This document shows positions 27,574 through 36,444 of a stretch of 64,000 nt of DNA, one piece after another. The translations under genes were made by a program, and so were the position numbers. The notes beneath the pieces are model-generated. The model did no database searches. It was not told the origin of the DNA and saw only the letters and a program-made list of their open reading frames with translations. Where the stretch lies: NCBI RefSeq assembly GCF_001013905.1, contig NZ_LN831790.1, positions 4,292,001 through 4,356,000 of the forward strand, in the 5' to 3' direction. This stretch comes from Streptomyces leeuwenhoekii (GTDB lineage Bacteria; Actinomycetota; Actinomycetes; Streptomycetales; Streptomycetaceae). Within the stretch, counting starts at the first letter, position 1; every line of letters starts with the position of its first letter.

Positions 27574-30500
27574 ATGTTTCACGTGAAACCCATCGATCCG
27601 CGTCTGCTGCACCACGCCCGCGCCACCCGTCTCTTCCTGATCGCGGTCGTCGCCCTGGGCGCTGTCGGCGCCGGGCTGGTCATCGCGCAGGCGATGCTCA
27701 TCGCCGAGGTGGTGGTGGGCGCCTTCCAGCACGGTCTGACGGCCGGTGATCTCCGCACGCCCCTGATGCTCCTGGCGGCCGTCGCCGTCGGCCGGGCACT
27801 GGTCGGCTGGCTCACCGAACTGGCCGCGCACCGGGCGAGCGCGGCGGTGAAGTCGGAGCTGCGGGGCCGGCTGCTGGAACGGGCGACCGCGCTGGGGCCC
27901 GGATGGCTGAGCGGCCAGCGGACCGGATCGCTGGTCGCCCTCGCCACACGCGGTGTCGACGCCCTCGACGACTACTTCTCCCGCTATCTGCCGCAGCTCG
28001 GGCTCGCGGTGGTCGTACCGGTGGCGGTGCTGGCCTGGATCGTCACCGAGGACTGGGTATCGGCGGCCATCATCGTCGGCACCCTGCCGCTCATCCCGAT
28101 CTTCATGGTGCTGATCGGCTGGGCCACGCAGTCCCGGATGGACCGGCAGTGGAGGCTGCTGTCCCGGCTGTCCGGGCACTTCCTGGACGTGGTGGCGGGG
28201 CTGCCGACGCTGAAGGTGTTCGGGCGGGCCAAGGCGCAGGCGGAGTCGATCAAACGCATCACGGGTGAGTACCGGCGGGCGACCATGCGGACCCTGCGGA
28301 TCGCCTTCCTGTCGTCCTTCGCGCTGGAACTGCTCGCCACACTGTCGGTGGCGCTCGTCGCCGTGACCATCGGCATGCGCCTCGTCCACGGCGAGATGGA
28401 CCTGTACGTCGGACTGGTGATCCTCGTCCTCGCGCCCGAGGCGTATCTGCCGCTGCGGCAGGTCGGGGCCCAGTACCACGCAGCGGCCGAGGGACTCGCG
28501 GCGGCCGAGGAGATCTTCTCGGTGCTGGAGACCCCCGCCCCTCAGCCGGGGACCGGACCGGTGCCGCCGGACGGTTCGCTGTCCTTCGAGGGCGTCACCG
28601 TCCGCTACCCCGGCCGGTCCGCGGACGCCGTGTCGGACCTGACGCTCACCGTCGAGCCCGGGGAGACGGTCGCGCTCGTGGGGCCGAGCGGTGCGGGCAA
28701 GTCCACGGTGCTCAGCGTCCTGCTGGGATTCGTACGTCCGACGGCGGGCCGGGTGCGGATCGGGGGAGCCGATCTGTCCGGCCTGGACCTGGCGCAGTGG
28801 CATGCCCGTGTGAACTGGGTGCCGCAGCGGCCCCACCTGTACGCCGGGACCATCGCGGAGAACGTGCGGCTGGCCCGGCCCGGGGCGGATGACACGGCGG
28901 TACGGCGGGCCCTGCGCGACGCCGGGGCGCTCACGTTCGTGGAGGCGCTGCCCGCGGGGATGGACACGGTGCTCGGCGAGGACGGGGCCGGGCTCTCGGC
29001 CGGGCAGCGGCAGCGCCTCGCGCTGGCGCGTGCCTTCCTCGCGGACCGGCCGGTGCTGCTGCTCGACGAGCCGACCGCCGCTCTGGACGGGGCGACCGAG
29101 GCCGAGATCGTGGCAGCGGTGCGGCGGCTCGCGCGGGGACGGACGGTGCTGCTGGTGGCGCACCGGCCGGCGCTGCTGGAGCTGGCGGACCGGGTGGTGC
29201 GTCTGGCGGAGCCCGCGGCGACGGACGGGCCGCGCCCGGCATCCTGGGCCGCGCCCCGCCCGATCGAGGAGCCGGCCGGCGCCCACGCCGAGGACCGGGC
29301 CACCGCCCCCGGCGTCGGGCAGGCCGGTGCCGGGGACGCCTCCGCCGGTGGGCGCGGGGGCGTCCTGGCCCGGGTACGGGCGATGTCCGCCGCCCGGCGC
29401 GGTCGGCTCGGGCTCGCGTTGCTGCTCGGCAGCCTGGCGCTCGGCAGCGCCGTCGGCCTCATGGCCACCTCCGGCTGGCTCATCTCCCGGGCGTCGCAAC
29501 AGCCGCCCGTTCTCTATCTGATGGTGGCCGTGACGGCGACGCGTGCCTTCGGGATCGGACGGGCCGTCTTCCGGTACGGGGAACGGCTGGTGTCGCACGA
29601 CGCGGTACTGCGGATGCTGGCCGACACAAGGGTCGCCGTCTACCGGCGGCTGGAGCGGCTCGCCCCCGCCGGCCTGCTCCACCGCCGCCGGGGCGATCTG
29701 CTGACCCGGCTCGTCGCCGACGTGGACGCGCTGCAGGACTACTGGCTGCGCTGGCTGCTGCCGGCCGCCGCCGCGGTGGCCGTCTCGGTGGCCTCGGCCG
29801 GCTTCACGGCCTGGCTGCTGCCGGAGGCCGGTGCCGTCCTCGCGGCCGGGCTGCTCGCGGCCGGGGCGGGCGTGCCGCTGATCACCGGCGCCGTGGCACG
29901 GCGGGCCGAGCGCAGGCTGGCGCCCGCCCGGGGCGTCCTGGCGACCCGGGTGGCCGACCTGCTCACCGGCACCGCCGAACTGACCGTGGCCGGCGCACTG
30001 CCCGCGCGCACCGCTGATGTGCGGCGGGCCGACGCGACCCTCACCCGGATCACCTCACGGGCCGCGACGGCCACCGCGCTCGGCAGCGGGCTGACCGCTC
30101 TGGTGTCCGGGCTCACCGTCGCCGCCGCCGCGCTGGTCGCGGTGCGGGCGGTGGCCGAAGGCAGGCTCGACGGGCTGCTGGCGGCGGTCGTCGTCCTGAC
30201 CCCGCTGGCCGCCTTCGAGGCCGTCCTCGGGCTGCCGCTCGCCGTGCAGTTCCGGCAGCGGGTGCGCAGGAGTGCCGAGCGCGTCCACGAGGTGCTGGAC
30301 GCACCCGAGCCGGTACGCGAGCCGGAACGGCCCCGGCAGGCGCCCGCCACACCGTTCCCCGTGGTGCTCAGGGGCCTCACGGCCCGCCACCCGGGGCAGG
30401 ACGGCGACGCCCTCGCCGGGATCGACCTGACACTGGCGCGGGGCCGCCGGATCGCCGTCGTCGGGCCGTCCGGGTCGGGCAAGACGACGCTGGCGCAGGT

Positions 30501-31104
30501 ACTGCTGCGGTTCCTGGACCCGGAGGCGGGCACGTACACGCTGGCCGGGACCGACGCCCGGGACCTGGACGGGGACGAGGTGCGGCGGCTCGTCGGGCTG
30601 TGCGCCCAGGACGCGCACCTCTTCGACAGCTCGGTGCGCGAGAACCTGCTGCTGGCCCGGAGGGACGCCACCGACGCCGACCTGCGGGACGCCCTGGGGC
30701 GGGCCCGGCTGCTGGAGTGGGCCGACGGTCTGCCCGAGGGCCTCGACACGCTGGTCGGGGAGCACGGGGCGCGGCTGTCCGGCGGCCAGCGCCAGCGGCT
30801 GGCGCTGGCCCGGGCGCTCCTCGCCGACTTCCCCGTCCTGGTGCTGGACGAGCCCGCCGAGCATCTCGACCTGCCGACCGCCGACGCGCTCACCGCGGAT
30901 CTGCTGGACGCCACCGAAGGCCGTACGACCCTGCTGATCACCCACCGGCTGGCCGGCCTGGCCGCCGTGGACGAGGTGGTCGTCCTGGACGAGGGCCGCG
31001 TCGTGCAGCGCGGGACCTTCGACGAGCTCGCCGCCGCCGAGGGGCCGCTGCGGACGATGATCGAGCGGGAGGCGGCGGCGGAGCTGCTGGTGGGGGCGGA
31101 GTGA
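27574..31104 (+). CDS. cydDC: Fused CydD-CydC ABC transporter
   Basis: Thiol (glutathione/cysteine-type) exporter needed to assemble cytochrome bd. In actinomycetes the two half-transporters are one polypeptide of about 1,170 residues. Each half has about six TM helices and an ATPase: Walker A GPSGAGKST near 370 with signature LSAGQRQRLALA near 472, and GPSGSGKTT near 965 with LSGGQRQRLALA near 1068. A Pro/Ala-rich linker (about 540-610) joins the halves. ATG 27574 lies immediately before a perfect parS site, so the first residues MFHVKP are dictated by it; GTG 27583 within parS is an alternative start. Confidence 0.93.
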   Translation: MFHVKPIDPRLLHHARATRLFLIAVVALGAVGAGLVIAQAMLIAEVVVGAFQHGLTAGDLRTPLMLLAAVAVGRALVGWLTELAAHRASAAVKSELRGRLLERATALGPGWLSGQRTGSLVALATRGVDALDDYFSRYLPQLGLAVVVPVAVLAWIVTEDWVSAAIIVGTLPLIPIFMVLIGWATQSRMDRQWRLLSRLSGHFLDVVAGLPTLKVFGRAKAQAESIKRITGEYRRATMRTLRIAFLSSFALELLATLSVALVAVTIGMRLVHGEMDLYVGLVILVLAPEAYLPLRQVGAQYHAAAEGLAAAEEIFSVLETPAPQPGTGPVPPDGSLSFEGVTVRYPGRSADAVSDLTLTVEPGETVALVGPSGAGKSTVLSVLLGFVRPTAGRVRIGGADLSGLDLAQWHARVNWVPQRPHLYAGTIAENVRLARPGADDTAVRRALRDAGALTFVEALPAGMDTVLGEDGAGLSAGQRQRLALARAFLADRPVLLLDEPTAALDGATEAEIVAAVRRLARGRTVLLVAHRPALLELADRVVRLAEPAATDGPRPASWAAPRPIEEPAGAHAEDRATAPGVGQAGAGDASAGGRGGVLARVRAMSAARRGRLGLALLLGSLALGSAVGLMATSGWLISRASQQPPVLYLMVAVTATRAFGIGRAVFRYGERLVSHDAVLRMLADTRVAVYRRLERLAPAGLLHRRRGDLLTRLVADVDALQDYWLRWLLPAAAAVAVSVASAGFTAWLLPEAGAVLAAGLLAAGAGVPLITGAVARRAERRLAPARGVLATRVADLLTGTAELTVAGALPARTADVRRADATLTRITSRAATATALGSGLTALVSGLTVAAAALVAVRAVAEGRLDGLLAAVVVLTPLAAFEAVLGLPLAVQFRQRVRRSAERVHEVLDAPEPVREPERPRQAPATPFPVVLRGLTARHPGQDGDALAGIDLTLARGRRIAVVGPSGSGKTTLAQVLLRFLDPEAGTYTLAGTDARDLDGDEVRRLVGLCAQDAHLFDSSVRENLLLARRDATDADLRDALGRARLLEWADGLPEGLDTLVGEHGARLSGGQRQRLALARALLADFPVLVLDEPAEHLDLPTADALTADLLDATEGRTTLLITHRLAGLAAVDEVVVLDEGRVVQRGTFDELAAAEGPLRTMIEREAAAELLVGAE
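27576..27589. other. parS: ParB binding site parS (perfect 14-mer) at the cydDC start
   Basis: GTTTCACGTGAAAC begins at the third base of the proposed cydDC start codon and encodes Phe-His-Val-Lys. ParB bound here would cover the 5' end of the gene. Confidence 0.93.
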
Positions 31105-31218
31105 GACCGCGGGGTCCGGTCGGCGGCCGGAACGGTGACGTGCGGTGAGACCGCCACCCTTCCGACGCGTCCAAAAATCCGACTTTCCCTGACAAAAGTT
31201 GCTCACTAGGCTCGGGAT

Positions 31219-32901
31219 ATGCCCACCGCACCGGCTCCCGGACCCCGGCCGTCCCCGCAGGGGATCAGCGCCGAGTTCGTCGCGCGGGTGCCGAAGCTGC
31301 TGGAGGCGGTGCGGTCGGTCGGCAGCGGCCTGGAGCTGCACTCCACGCTGGTCCGGATCTGTGAGACGGCGGCCGATCTGGCGGGCGCCCGCTACGCGGC
31401 GATAGGCGTCCTCGCGGAGGACGGGGACGAACTGGCCGACTTCGTGCATCACGGCGTCGAAGAGGGGACGGCCCGCCGGATCGGCCACCCGCCCGACGGG
31501 CACCAGGGCCTGCCGGGCGCCCTCATCCGCGACCCGGAGCCGGTCCGACTGGAGGACCTGACCGCGGACGTGCGCGCGTGCGGGTTCCCCGCGCACCATC
31601 CGCCGATGCGCGGGTTCCTCGGCGTCCCGATCCGGGTGCGGGGCGAGGTCTTCGGGAACCTGTATCTGACCGACAAGCGGGGAGGCGAACCGTTCACCGA
31701 CGACGACCTCGCGATGGTGCGGGTGCTGGCCGCCGAGGCCGGCATCGCCATCGGAAACGCCCGGCTGTACGAGGCCGCCCAGCAGCGGGAGCGCTGGATC
31801 GACGGGTCGGTGGCGGTCACCACGGCGCTGCTCTCCGGTGACGGCGGCGAAGACGCCCTCCACGTGGTCGCCGAGCAGGCCCGCCGGCTCTCCGCCGCCG
31901 CCGCCGGGATCGTCCTGCTGCCGGCCGACGGGGGCGGCCTGGAGATCGCGGCCGTCGCCTCGGAGGGGCCGACCGAGGCGCTGGGCACGGTCCTCCGGCC
32001 GCGCCGTGGGGCCGTCGCCGAGCTCCTGGAGGGACGCGCCGTGTTCGTGGAGGACGCCGCCACCGATCCCCGCCTGGACACCGGACTCGCCCGCGGCTAC
32101 GGACCGGCCATGCTGCTGCCCCTGCGCAGTGGCGACCGTGTGCTGGGCGGGCTCGTCACCCCCCGGGCGCGCGGGCAGCGCCCGTTCTCGCGGAACGAGC
32201 GCGCCCTGGCGGTCCGGTTCGCCGCGCAGGCCGCGCTCGCGCTGATGATGGCCGAGGCGCAGCGGGACCGGGAACGGCTCGCGGTGTACGAGGACCGGGA
32301 CCGCATCGCCCGTGATCTGCACGACCTCGTCGTGCAGCGGCTGTTCGCCACCGGGATGCTGCTGGAGCACGCCCAGCGCCGGTCGGCCGTGCCCGAGGTG
32401 CGCGAGGGCATCGGCAGGGCCGTCGGCGAACTCGACGTGACCATTCAGGAGATCCGCTCGGCCGTCTTCGCGCTGCGGCAGCCGGCCGAGGAGGAGCCGG
32501 GGCTGCGCGGGCGGGTGCTGCGGGAGATCGCCACGGCCGCGGTGCCGCTGGGGTTCACACCTTCCTGCCGCTTCGCCGGTCCCGTCGACGGCGCGGTGGG
32601 TGATCTGACGGGCAAGAACCTCGTCGCCGCCCTGCGGGAAGCCCTCTCCAACGCCTTTCGGCACGCCAGGGCCTCCCGGATCGACGTCGTCGTCGACGCG
32701 ACCGTGACCCTGCCGGGCGGCCGGCCGGGCGTCCGGCTGACCGTCGCCGACGACGGTGTCGGCATCCCGGAGGGCGGGCGGCGCAGCGGACTGGCGAACC
32801 TGCGGCGCCGAGCCGAGTGCCTGGGAGGATCCAGCCGGCACGGGCCGGGCATCGGGGCGGACGGCGGCGGCACCGCGCTGGTGTGGGAGGCGCCGTACTG
32901 A
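31219..32901 (+). CDS. GAF-domain sensor histidine kinase (DevS/DosS-like)
   Basis: 560 residues: two GAF domains (about 25-180 and 195-345), a HisKA_3 dimerisation box with phospho-acceptor His in DRDRIARDLHDLVVQRLF (near residue 367), and an HATPase_c domain (N-box REALSNAFRHARAS about 475, G1 VADDGVGI about 515). No TM segments, so it is cytoplasmic. The layout resembles mycobacterial DosS/DosT, which sense O2, NO or CO through heme in the first GAF, but heme binding cannot be shown here. No response regulator gene is adjacent. Its position just after the cyd operon fits a redox or oxygen role; this is inference. Confidence 0.93.
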   Translation: MPTAPAPGPRPSPQGISAEFVARVPKLLEAVRSVGSGLELHSTLVRICETAADLAGARYAAIGVLAEDGDELADFVHHGVEEGTARRIGHPPDGHQGLPGALIRDPEPVRLEDLTADVRACGFPAHHPPMRGFLGVPIRVRGEVFGNLYLTDKRGGEPFTDDDLAMVRVLAAEAGIAIGNARLYEAAQQRERWIDGSVAVTTALLSGDGGEDALHVVAEQARRLSAAAAGIVLLPADGGGLEIAAVASEGPTEALGTVLRPRRGAVAELLEGRAVFVEDAATDPRLDTGLARGYGPAMLLPLRSGDRVLGGLVTPRARGQRPFSRNERALAVRFAAQAALALMMAEAQRDRERLAVYEDRDRIARDLHDLVVQRLFATGMLLEHAQRRSAVPEVREGIGRAVGELDVTIQEIRSAVFALRQPAEEEPGLRGRVLREIATAAVPLGFTPSCRFAGPVDGAVGDLTGKNLVAALREALSNAFRHARASRIDVVVDATVTLPGGRPGVRLTVADDGVGIPEGGRRSGLANLRRRAECLGGSSRHGPGIGADGGGTALVWEAPY

Positions 32902-33069
32902 GACGCCGCGCGCCCGGCCCGTCCGGGTGCCCCGTCCCGGGCCGTCCGGCGCGGGTACGGGCGTTGCCCCGTGTGCAGCAACCGTGCTGAGCCGTGTGCA
33001 GCAACGCGTTCCCCCGGCCGTACGATCGGGACGGGACCGCATGCCGTCGGCGGGTACACGATCACTGAC

Positions 33070-34119
33070 ATGCGCTCACATCGCCGCCCCCGGCTGCTCG
33101 TTCCAGCACTGCTGTGCGCGCTCGCCGTGCTCGCGGCCCGCCCGACCGATGTCACGGACAATCCTCCCAACTCCGGTGTGCGGCTGAGCGCGGAGGTGGC
33201 CCGGCTGTACGAGGCGGCCGCCGCGACGGCCCGGGAGTACGAGGCGGTGCGGCGTGCGGCCGAGGAGGAACGGGCGAAGGCCCGGCGGATCGAGAAGCTG
33301 CTCGACCGCCGGCGCCGGGAGATCGCCGTCATGCACAAGGATCTCGGACGGATCGCGCGTGAGCAGTACCGCAATGGCGGTGGGCTGCCGCTGACCGTGC
33401 AGATGATCCTCACGGAGAACCCGGAGAAGCTGATGCGTGGTCACCGGGCGGTGTGGCGGGCGGACGCGGCCGTCGACCACGCCCTGGAGAGGAGCAGACG
33501 GGCCGAGGCGCGGCTCACCGCCGACGAGGCGAAGGCCGCGACGGCCCGGCAGCGGCTGGAACGGCGGAACGCCGAGCTGGCCCGGCTGAAACAGGGCATC
33601 GAGCGCCAACTCCGGGCTGCGCGGGCGCGGCTGCAGGGACGGGCGGACACCTCCGTGGCGGCCGGAGCGTGTCCCGGCGCGGTCCGGCTCGACCAGCCGA
33701 AGACGGACGTCACACGCGCGTGGGTGGCGCCGGTGGAGACGTACCGGCTGTCCGCGTCCTTCGGCAGCGGCGGGAAGCGATGGGCTCACCGGCACACCGG
33801 GCAGGACTTCGCGGTCCCGGTGGGGACGCCGGTACGCGCGGTGGGTGCGGGCCGGGTGGTGCAGGTGGCGTGTACGGGGCCCTTCGGCATACAGGCCGTC
33901 GTCCAGCACCCGGGCGGCTACTACACGCAGTACGCCCATCTCGCCGCCGTCGCCGTCGACCAGGGGGAGCGCGTCGCCCCGGGCCAGTGGATCGGCCAGT
34001 CGGGCAGCACGGGCAATTCCTCCGGGCCGCATCTGCACTTCGAGGTGCGGGTCACCGCGTCGATGGGATCGGCGGTGGATCCGGTGCCGTGGCTGGCGCG
34101 GCGGGGGGTGACGCTGTGA
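33070..34119 (+). CDS. Secreted M23 peptidase with N-terminal coiled coil
   Basis: 349 residues: signal peptide or N-terminal anchor (about 1-24, RRPRLLVPALLCALAVLAA), a long charged coiled coil (about 40-195) and a LytM/M23 domain (about 225-345) with zinc ligands HTGQDFAV (HxxxD) and HLHFEV. It should cleave peptidoglycan cross-links or act with one, like the NlpD/EnvC and SWM-type proteins. The intact HxxxD and HxH suggest activity rather than a degenerate activator. ATG 33070 is chosen at the signal peptide. It is monocistronic and convergent with the HAD gene. Confidence 0.92.
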   Translation: MRSHRRPRLLVPALLCALAVLAARPTDVTDNPPNSGVRLSAEVARLYEAAAATAREYEAVRRAAEEERAKARRIEKLLDRRRREIAVMHKDLGRIAREQYRNGGGLPLTVQMILTENPEKLMRGHRAVWRADAAVDHALERSRRAEARLTADEAKAATARQRLERRNAELARLKQGIERQLRAARARLQGRADTSVAAGACPGAVRLDQPKTDVTRAWVAPVETYRLSASFGSGGKRWAHRHTGQDFAVPVGTPVRAVGAGRVVQVACTGPFGIQAVVQHPGGYYTQYAHLAAVAVDQGERVAPGQWIGQSGSTGNSSGPHLHFEVRVTASMGSAVDPVPWLARRGVTL

Positions 34120-34140
34120 GGGACCGGGCGGCGGCGCCGA

Positions 34141-35010
34141 TCAGAAACGTTCCGCCAGCATCCGCTCGATGACGACAGCGACCCCGTCCTCGTTGTTGGC
34201 GACCGTCTGCCCCGACGCGGCGGCGATCACGTCGGGGTGCGCGTTGCCCATCGCGTAGGACTGGCCGGCCCAGGTGAGCATCTCGACGTCGTTCGGCATG
34301 TCCCCGAAGGCGACGACCTCCTCGTGGGAGATGCCGCGCTCCGCGCAGCACAGGGCGAGCGTGCTGGCCTTGGAGACACCCGGTCCGCTGATCTCCAGCA
34401 GGGCGCTGGGGCTGGACCGGGTCACGGTGGCCCGGTCGCCGACGGCCAGCCGGGCCAGTGTGAGGAAGGCGTCGGGGTCGAGGTCGGGATGGAAGGCGAG
34501 GATCTTGAGCACCGGGTCGTCCGCGGCGGGCCCGTCCGGGCCGAGGAGTTCCTCGGCGGGCGCGAACACGTCGGGGACCTCCACGTGCAGCTTCGGGTAC
34601 CCCGGCTCCTGGTTGAAGTCGTGCGGCTGCTCGACCGCGTACACCGTGCCCGGCGCCGCCTCGCGCAGCAGCCGTACGGTGTCCAGCGCGTTCTCCCGGG
34701 CCAGCTCCCGCACCTTCACGAACCGGTGGGCGCCGGGGCCGCCGTGCAGGTCGACGACGGCCGCGCCGTTGCCGCAGATGGCGAGACCGTGACCGTGGAC
34801 GTGGTCACTGACGACGTCCATCCAGCGGGCCGGGCGGCCGGTGACGAAGAAGACCTCGATGCCGGCCTCCTCGGCGGCGGCCAGCGCGGCGACCGTACGC
34901 GGGGAGACCGACTTGTCGTCCCGCAGCAGTGTGCCGTCCAGATCGGTGGCGATCAGCCGCGGGGGGACGGTCGGGGCCGGTGTCTCTGGCTGTCGAGTCG
35001 CTGAGGTCAC
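34141..35010 (-). CDS. Cof-type HAD hydrolase
   Basis: HAD-superfamily phosphatase (Cof/YbiV subfamily IIB), about 289 residues. Motif I is [10 protein letters not shown] near residue 24, motif II is the FVTGRPARW threonine, motif III the lysine around GVSKAST, and motif IV GDMPNDVEMLTWAGQSYAMGNA. It probably removes phosphate from sugar phosphates or pyridoxal phosphate. Start uncertain between GTG 35010 and ATG 35028. It is clearly paralogous to the HAD gene at 42583-43401, with shared order and motif wording. Confidence 0.92.
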   Translation of the reverse strand: MTSATRQPETPAPTVPPRLIATDLDGTLLRDDKSVSPRTVAALAAAEEAGIEVFFVTGRPARWMDVVSDHVHGHGLAICGNGAAVVDLHGGPGAHRFVKVRELARENALDTVRLLREAAPGTVYAVEQPHDFNQEPGYPKLHVEVPDVFAPAEELLGPDGPAADDPVLKILAFHPDLDPDAFLTLARLAVGDRATVTRSSPSALLEISGPGVSKASTLALCCAERGISHEEVVAFGDMPNDVEMLTWAGQSYAMGNAHPDVIAAASGQTVANNEDGVAVVIERMLAERF

Positions 35011-35166
35011 CCGGCCATTGTCCCGCATATGCCCGCACGCCCGTGCGGAAGTCTGCACATCTGTGAGCCATGGCTCTCTTGTGTGGCCCGTTGCCCGAGT
35101 GCTTCCCGGCGGCCGCCGTCACCTCCGCGCGGGGCACCGGGGAGCGGCGGTCGGGACACATGCGCC

Positions 35167-35296
35167 CGGCGGACGGCCACCGGCGGAGTGCCGCAGTCCG
35201 GCGCGGACGGCCAAGGGAAGAGTCCTGCGGGCGGGCGCCGCCACCGGCGGAGTCCCGCTGCCCGGCGGACGGCCACCGGCGGAGTCCCGCAGTCCG
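35167..35296. repeat. Direct repeats in the gap between the HAD and LLM genes
   Basis: A 34-base unit at 35167-35200 recurs at 35263-35296 with one mismatch, and a 19-base part of it (GCCACCGGCGGAGTCCCGC) is present at 35240-35258. They lie in the 339-base gene-free stretch 35011-35349. Function unknown. Confidence 0.75.
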
Positions 35297-35349
35297 CGCA
35301 GGCCGCCACCTGCGGCCCGCCCGCCCGGACCGGCCCCCGGCCACTGGAT

Positions 35350-36252
35350 TCAGCGCAGCTGCGCCGGAGCCTCCATGGCGATCTGCTCGAAGACCTTCTG
35401 GTCGGCCGCGAAGTCCGATTCCGGGATCGGCCAGTGCACGACGATCTCCGTGAAGCCGAGCTCCTGATGCCGGCCCGCGAACTCCACGAACGCGTCCAGG
35501 GACTCCAGCGGCCGGCCCCGGTCCGGAGTGAAACCGGTGAGCAGGACCTTGCCGAGCCCGGTGGCCTCGCGCCCGGCCTCGGCACAGGCGTCGGCCAGCC
35601 GATCGATCTGCCCGCGCAGCGCCTGAACCGACTGCTCGGGGGTGCCGTTCTCGTACAGCTTCGGGTCGCCCGTGGTCACCCACGCCTGTCCGTACCGTGC
35701 GGCGAGCCGCAGCCCGCGCGGCCCGGTGGCGGCGACCGCGAAGGGCAGCCGGGGCCGCTGCGCGCACCCGGGGATGTTGCGCGCCTCGTGCGCCGCGTAG
35801 AAGTCCCCCTCGTACGACACCGAGTCCTGGGTGAGCAGCCGGTCGAGGAGGGCGACGAACTCGGCGAACCGGTCGGCCCGCTCGCGCGGCGTCCACGGCT
35901 CCTGCCCCAGCGCGGTGGCGTCGAAGCCGGTGCCGCCCGCGCCGACGCCCAGCGTGATCCGCCCACCGGAGATGTCGTCGAGGGAGATCAGCTCCTTGGC
36001 GAGAGTCACCGGGTGCCGGAAGTTCGGTGAGGTCACCAGGGTGCCCAGGCGCAGCCGCTCGGTGGCCGTCGCGGCGGCGGTGAGCGTGGGCACCGCCCCG
36101 AACCAGGGGCCGTCCCGGAAGCTGCGCCAGGACAGGTGGTCGTAGGTGTAGGCCGCGTGGAAGCCGAGCTCCTCGGCATGCGTCCAGGCCCAACGGCCCC
36201 CCTCGTGCCAGCGGCGGTACGGGAGGATCACGGTGCTCAGACGCAGACTCAT
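35350..36252 (-). CDS. LLM-class F420-dependent oxidoreductase
   Basis: Luciferase-like monooxygenase family (PF00296), 300 residues, TIM-barrel start RLSTVILPYRRWHEGGRWAWTHAEELGFHAAYTYDHLSW. The actinomycete subgroup commonly uses coenzyme F420. The conserved LGTLVTSPNFRHPVTLAKELISLDDISGGRITLGVGAG block sits at about residues 75-112. Substrate unknown. ATG 36252 is used; an in-frame start at 36285 would lie inside the parS site region. It is the downstream partner of the hydrolase-SDR gene but separated from it by a terminator. Confidence 0.92.
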   Translation of the reverse strand: MSLRLSTVILPYRRWHEGGRWAWTHAEELGFHAAYTYDHLSWRSFRDGPWFGAVPTLTAAATATERLRLGTLVTSPNFRHPVTLAKELISLDDISGGRITLGVGAGGTGFDATALGQEPWTPRERADRFAEFVALLDRLLTQDSVSYEGDFYAAHEARNIPGCAQRPRLPFAVAATGPRGLRLAARYGQAWVTTGDPKLYENGTPEQSVQALRGQIDRLADACAEAGREATGLGKVLLTGFTPDRGRPLESLDAFVEFAGRHQELGFTEIVVHWPIPESDFAADQKVFEQIAMEAPAQLR

Positions 36253-36278
36253 GCGCCCGAGCCTAAGCGCCCGGCCGC

Positions 36279-36292
36279 GTTTCACGTGAAAC
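36279..36292. other. parS: ParB binding site parS (perfect 14-mer)
   Basis: GTTTCACGTGAAAC, 27 bases upstream of the LLM oxidoreductase start, in the 192-base gap to the hydrolase-SDR gene. Confidence 0.93.
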
Positions 36293-36389
36293 CGGCGCCC
36301 CGGTGAGAAGGGTTACCCGGGAACGGCCGACGGCGCCGTGCCGAGGACGGTGAGCGGCCAGGCGAGGGCGGCCCGGCCCACCGGGGAGC

Positions 36390-36433
36390 GCCCTGGCCCG
36401 GTTCCGCCGGAGACCGCGGGGCCGGGCCAGGGC
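36390..36433 (-). terminator. Terminator hairpin after the hydrolase-SDR gene
   Basis: A 12-bp stem, GCCCTGGCCCGG at 36390-36401 and its complement at 36422-36433, 12 bases beyond the stop codon of the minus-strand gene at 36445. Confidence 0.78.
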
Positions 36434-36444
36434 CCGGTCCCGTC

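Noticed and set aside
30055..33042. 995-codon minus-strand open frame
   Set aside because: It lies wholly over the cydDC C-terminal half and the GAF kinase, both strongly supported on the plus strand; its translation has no recognisable domain.
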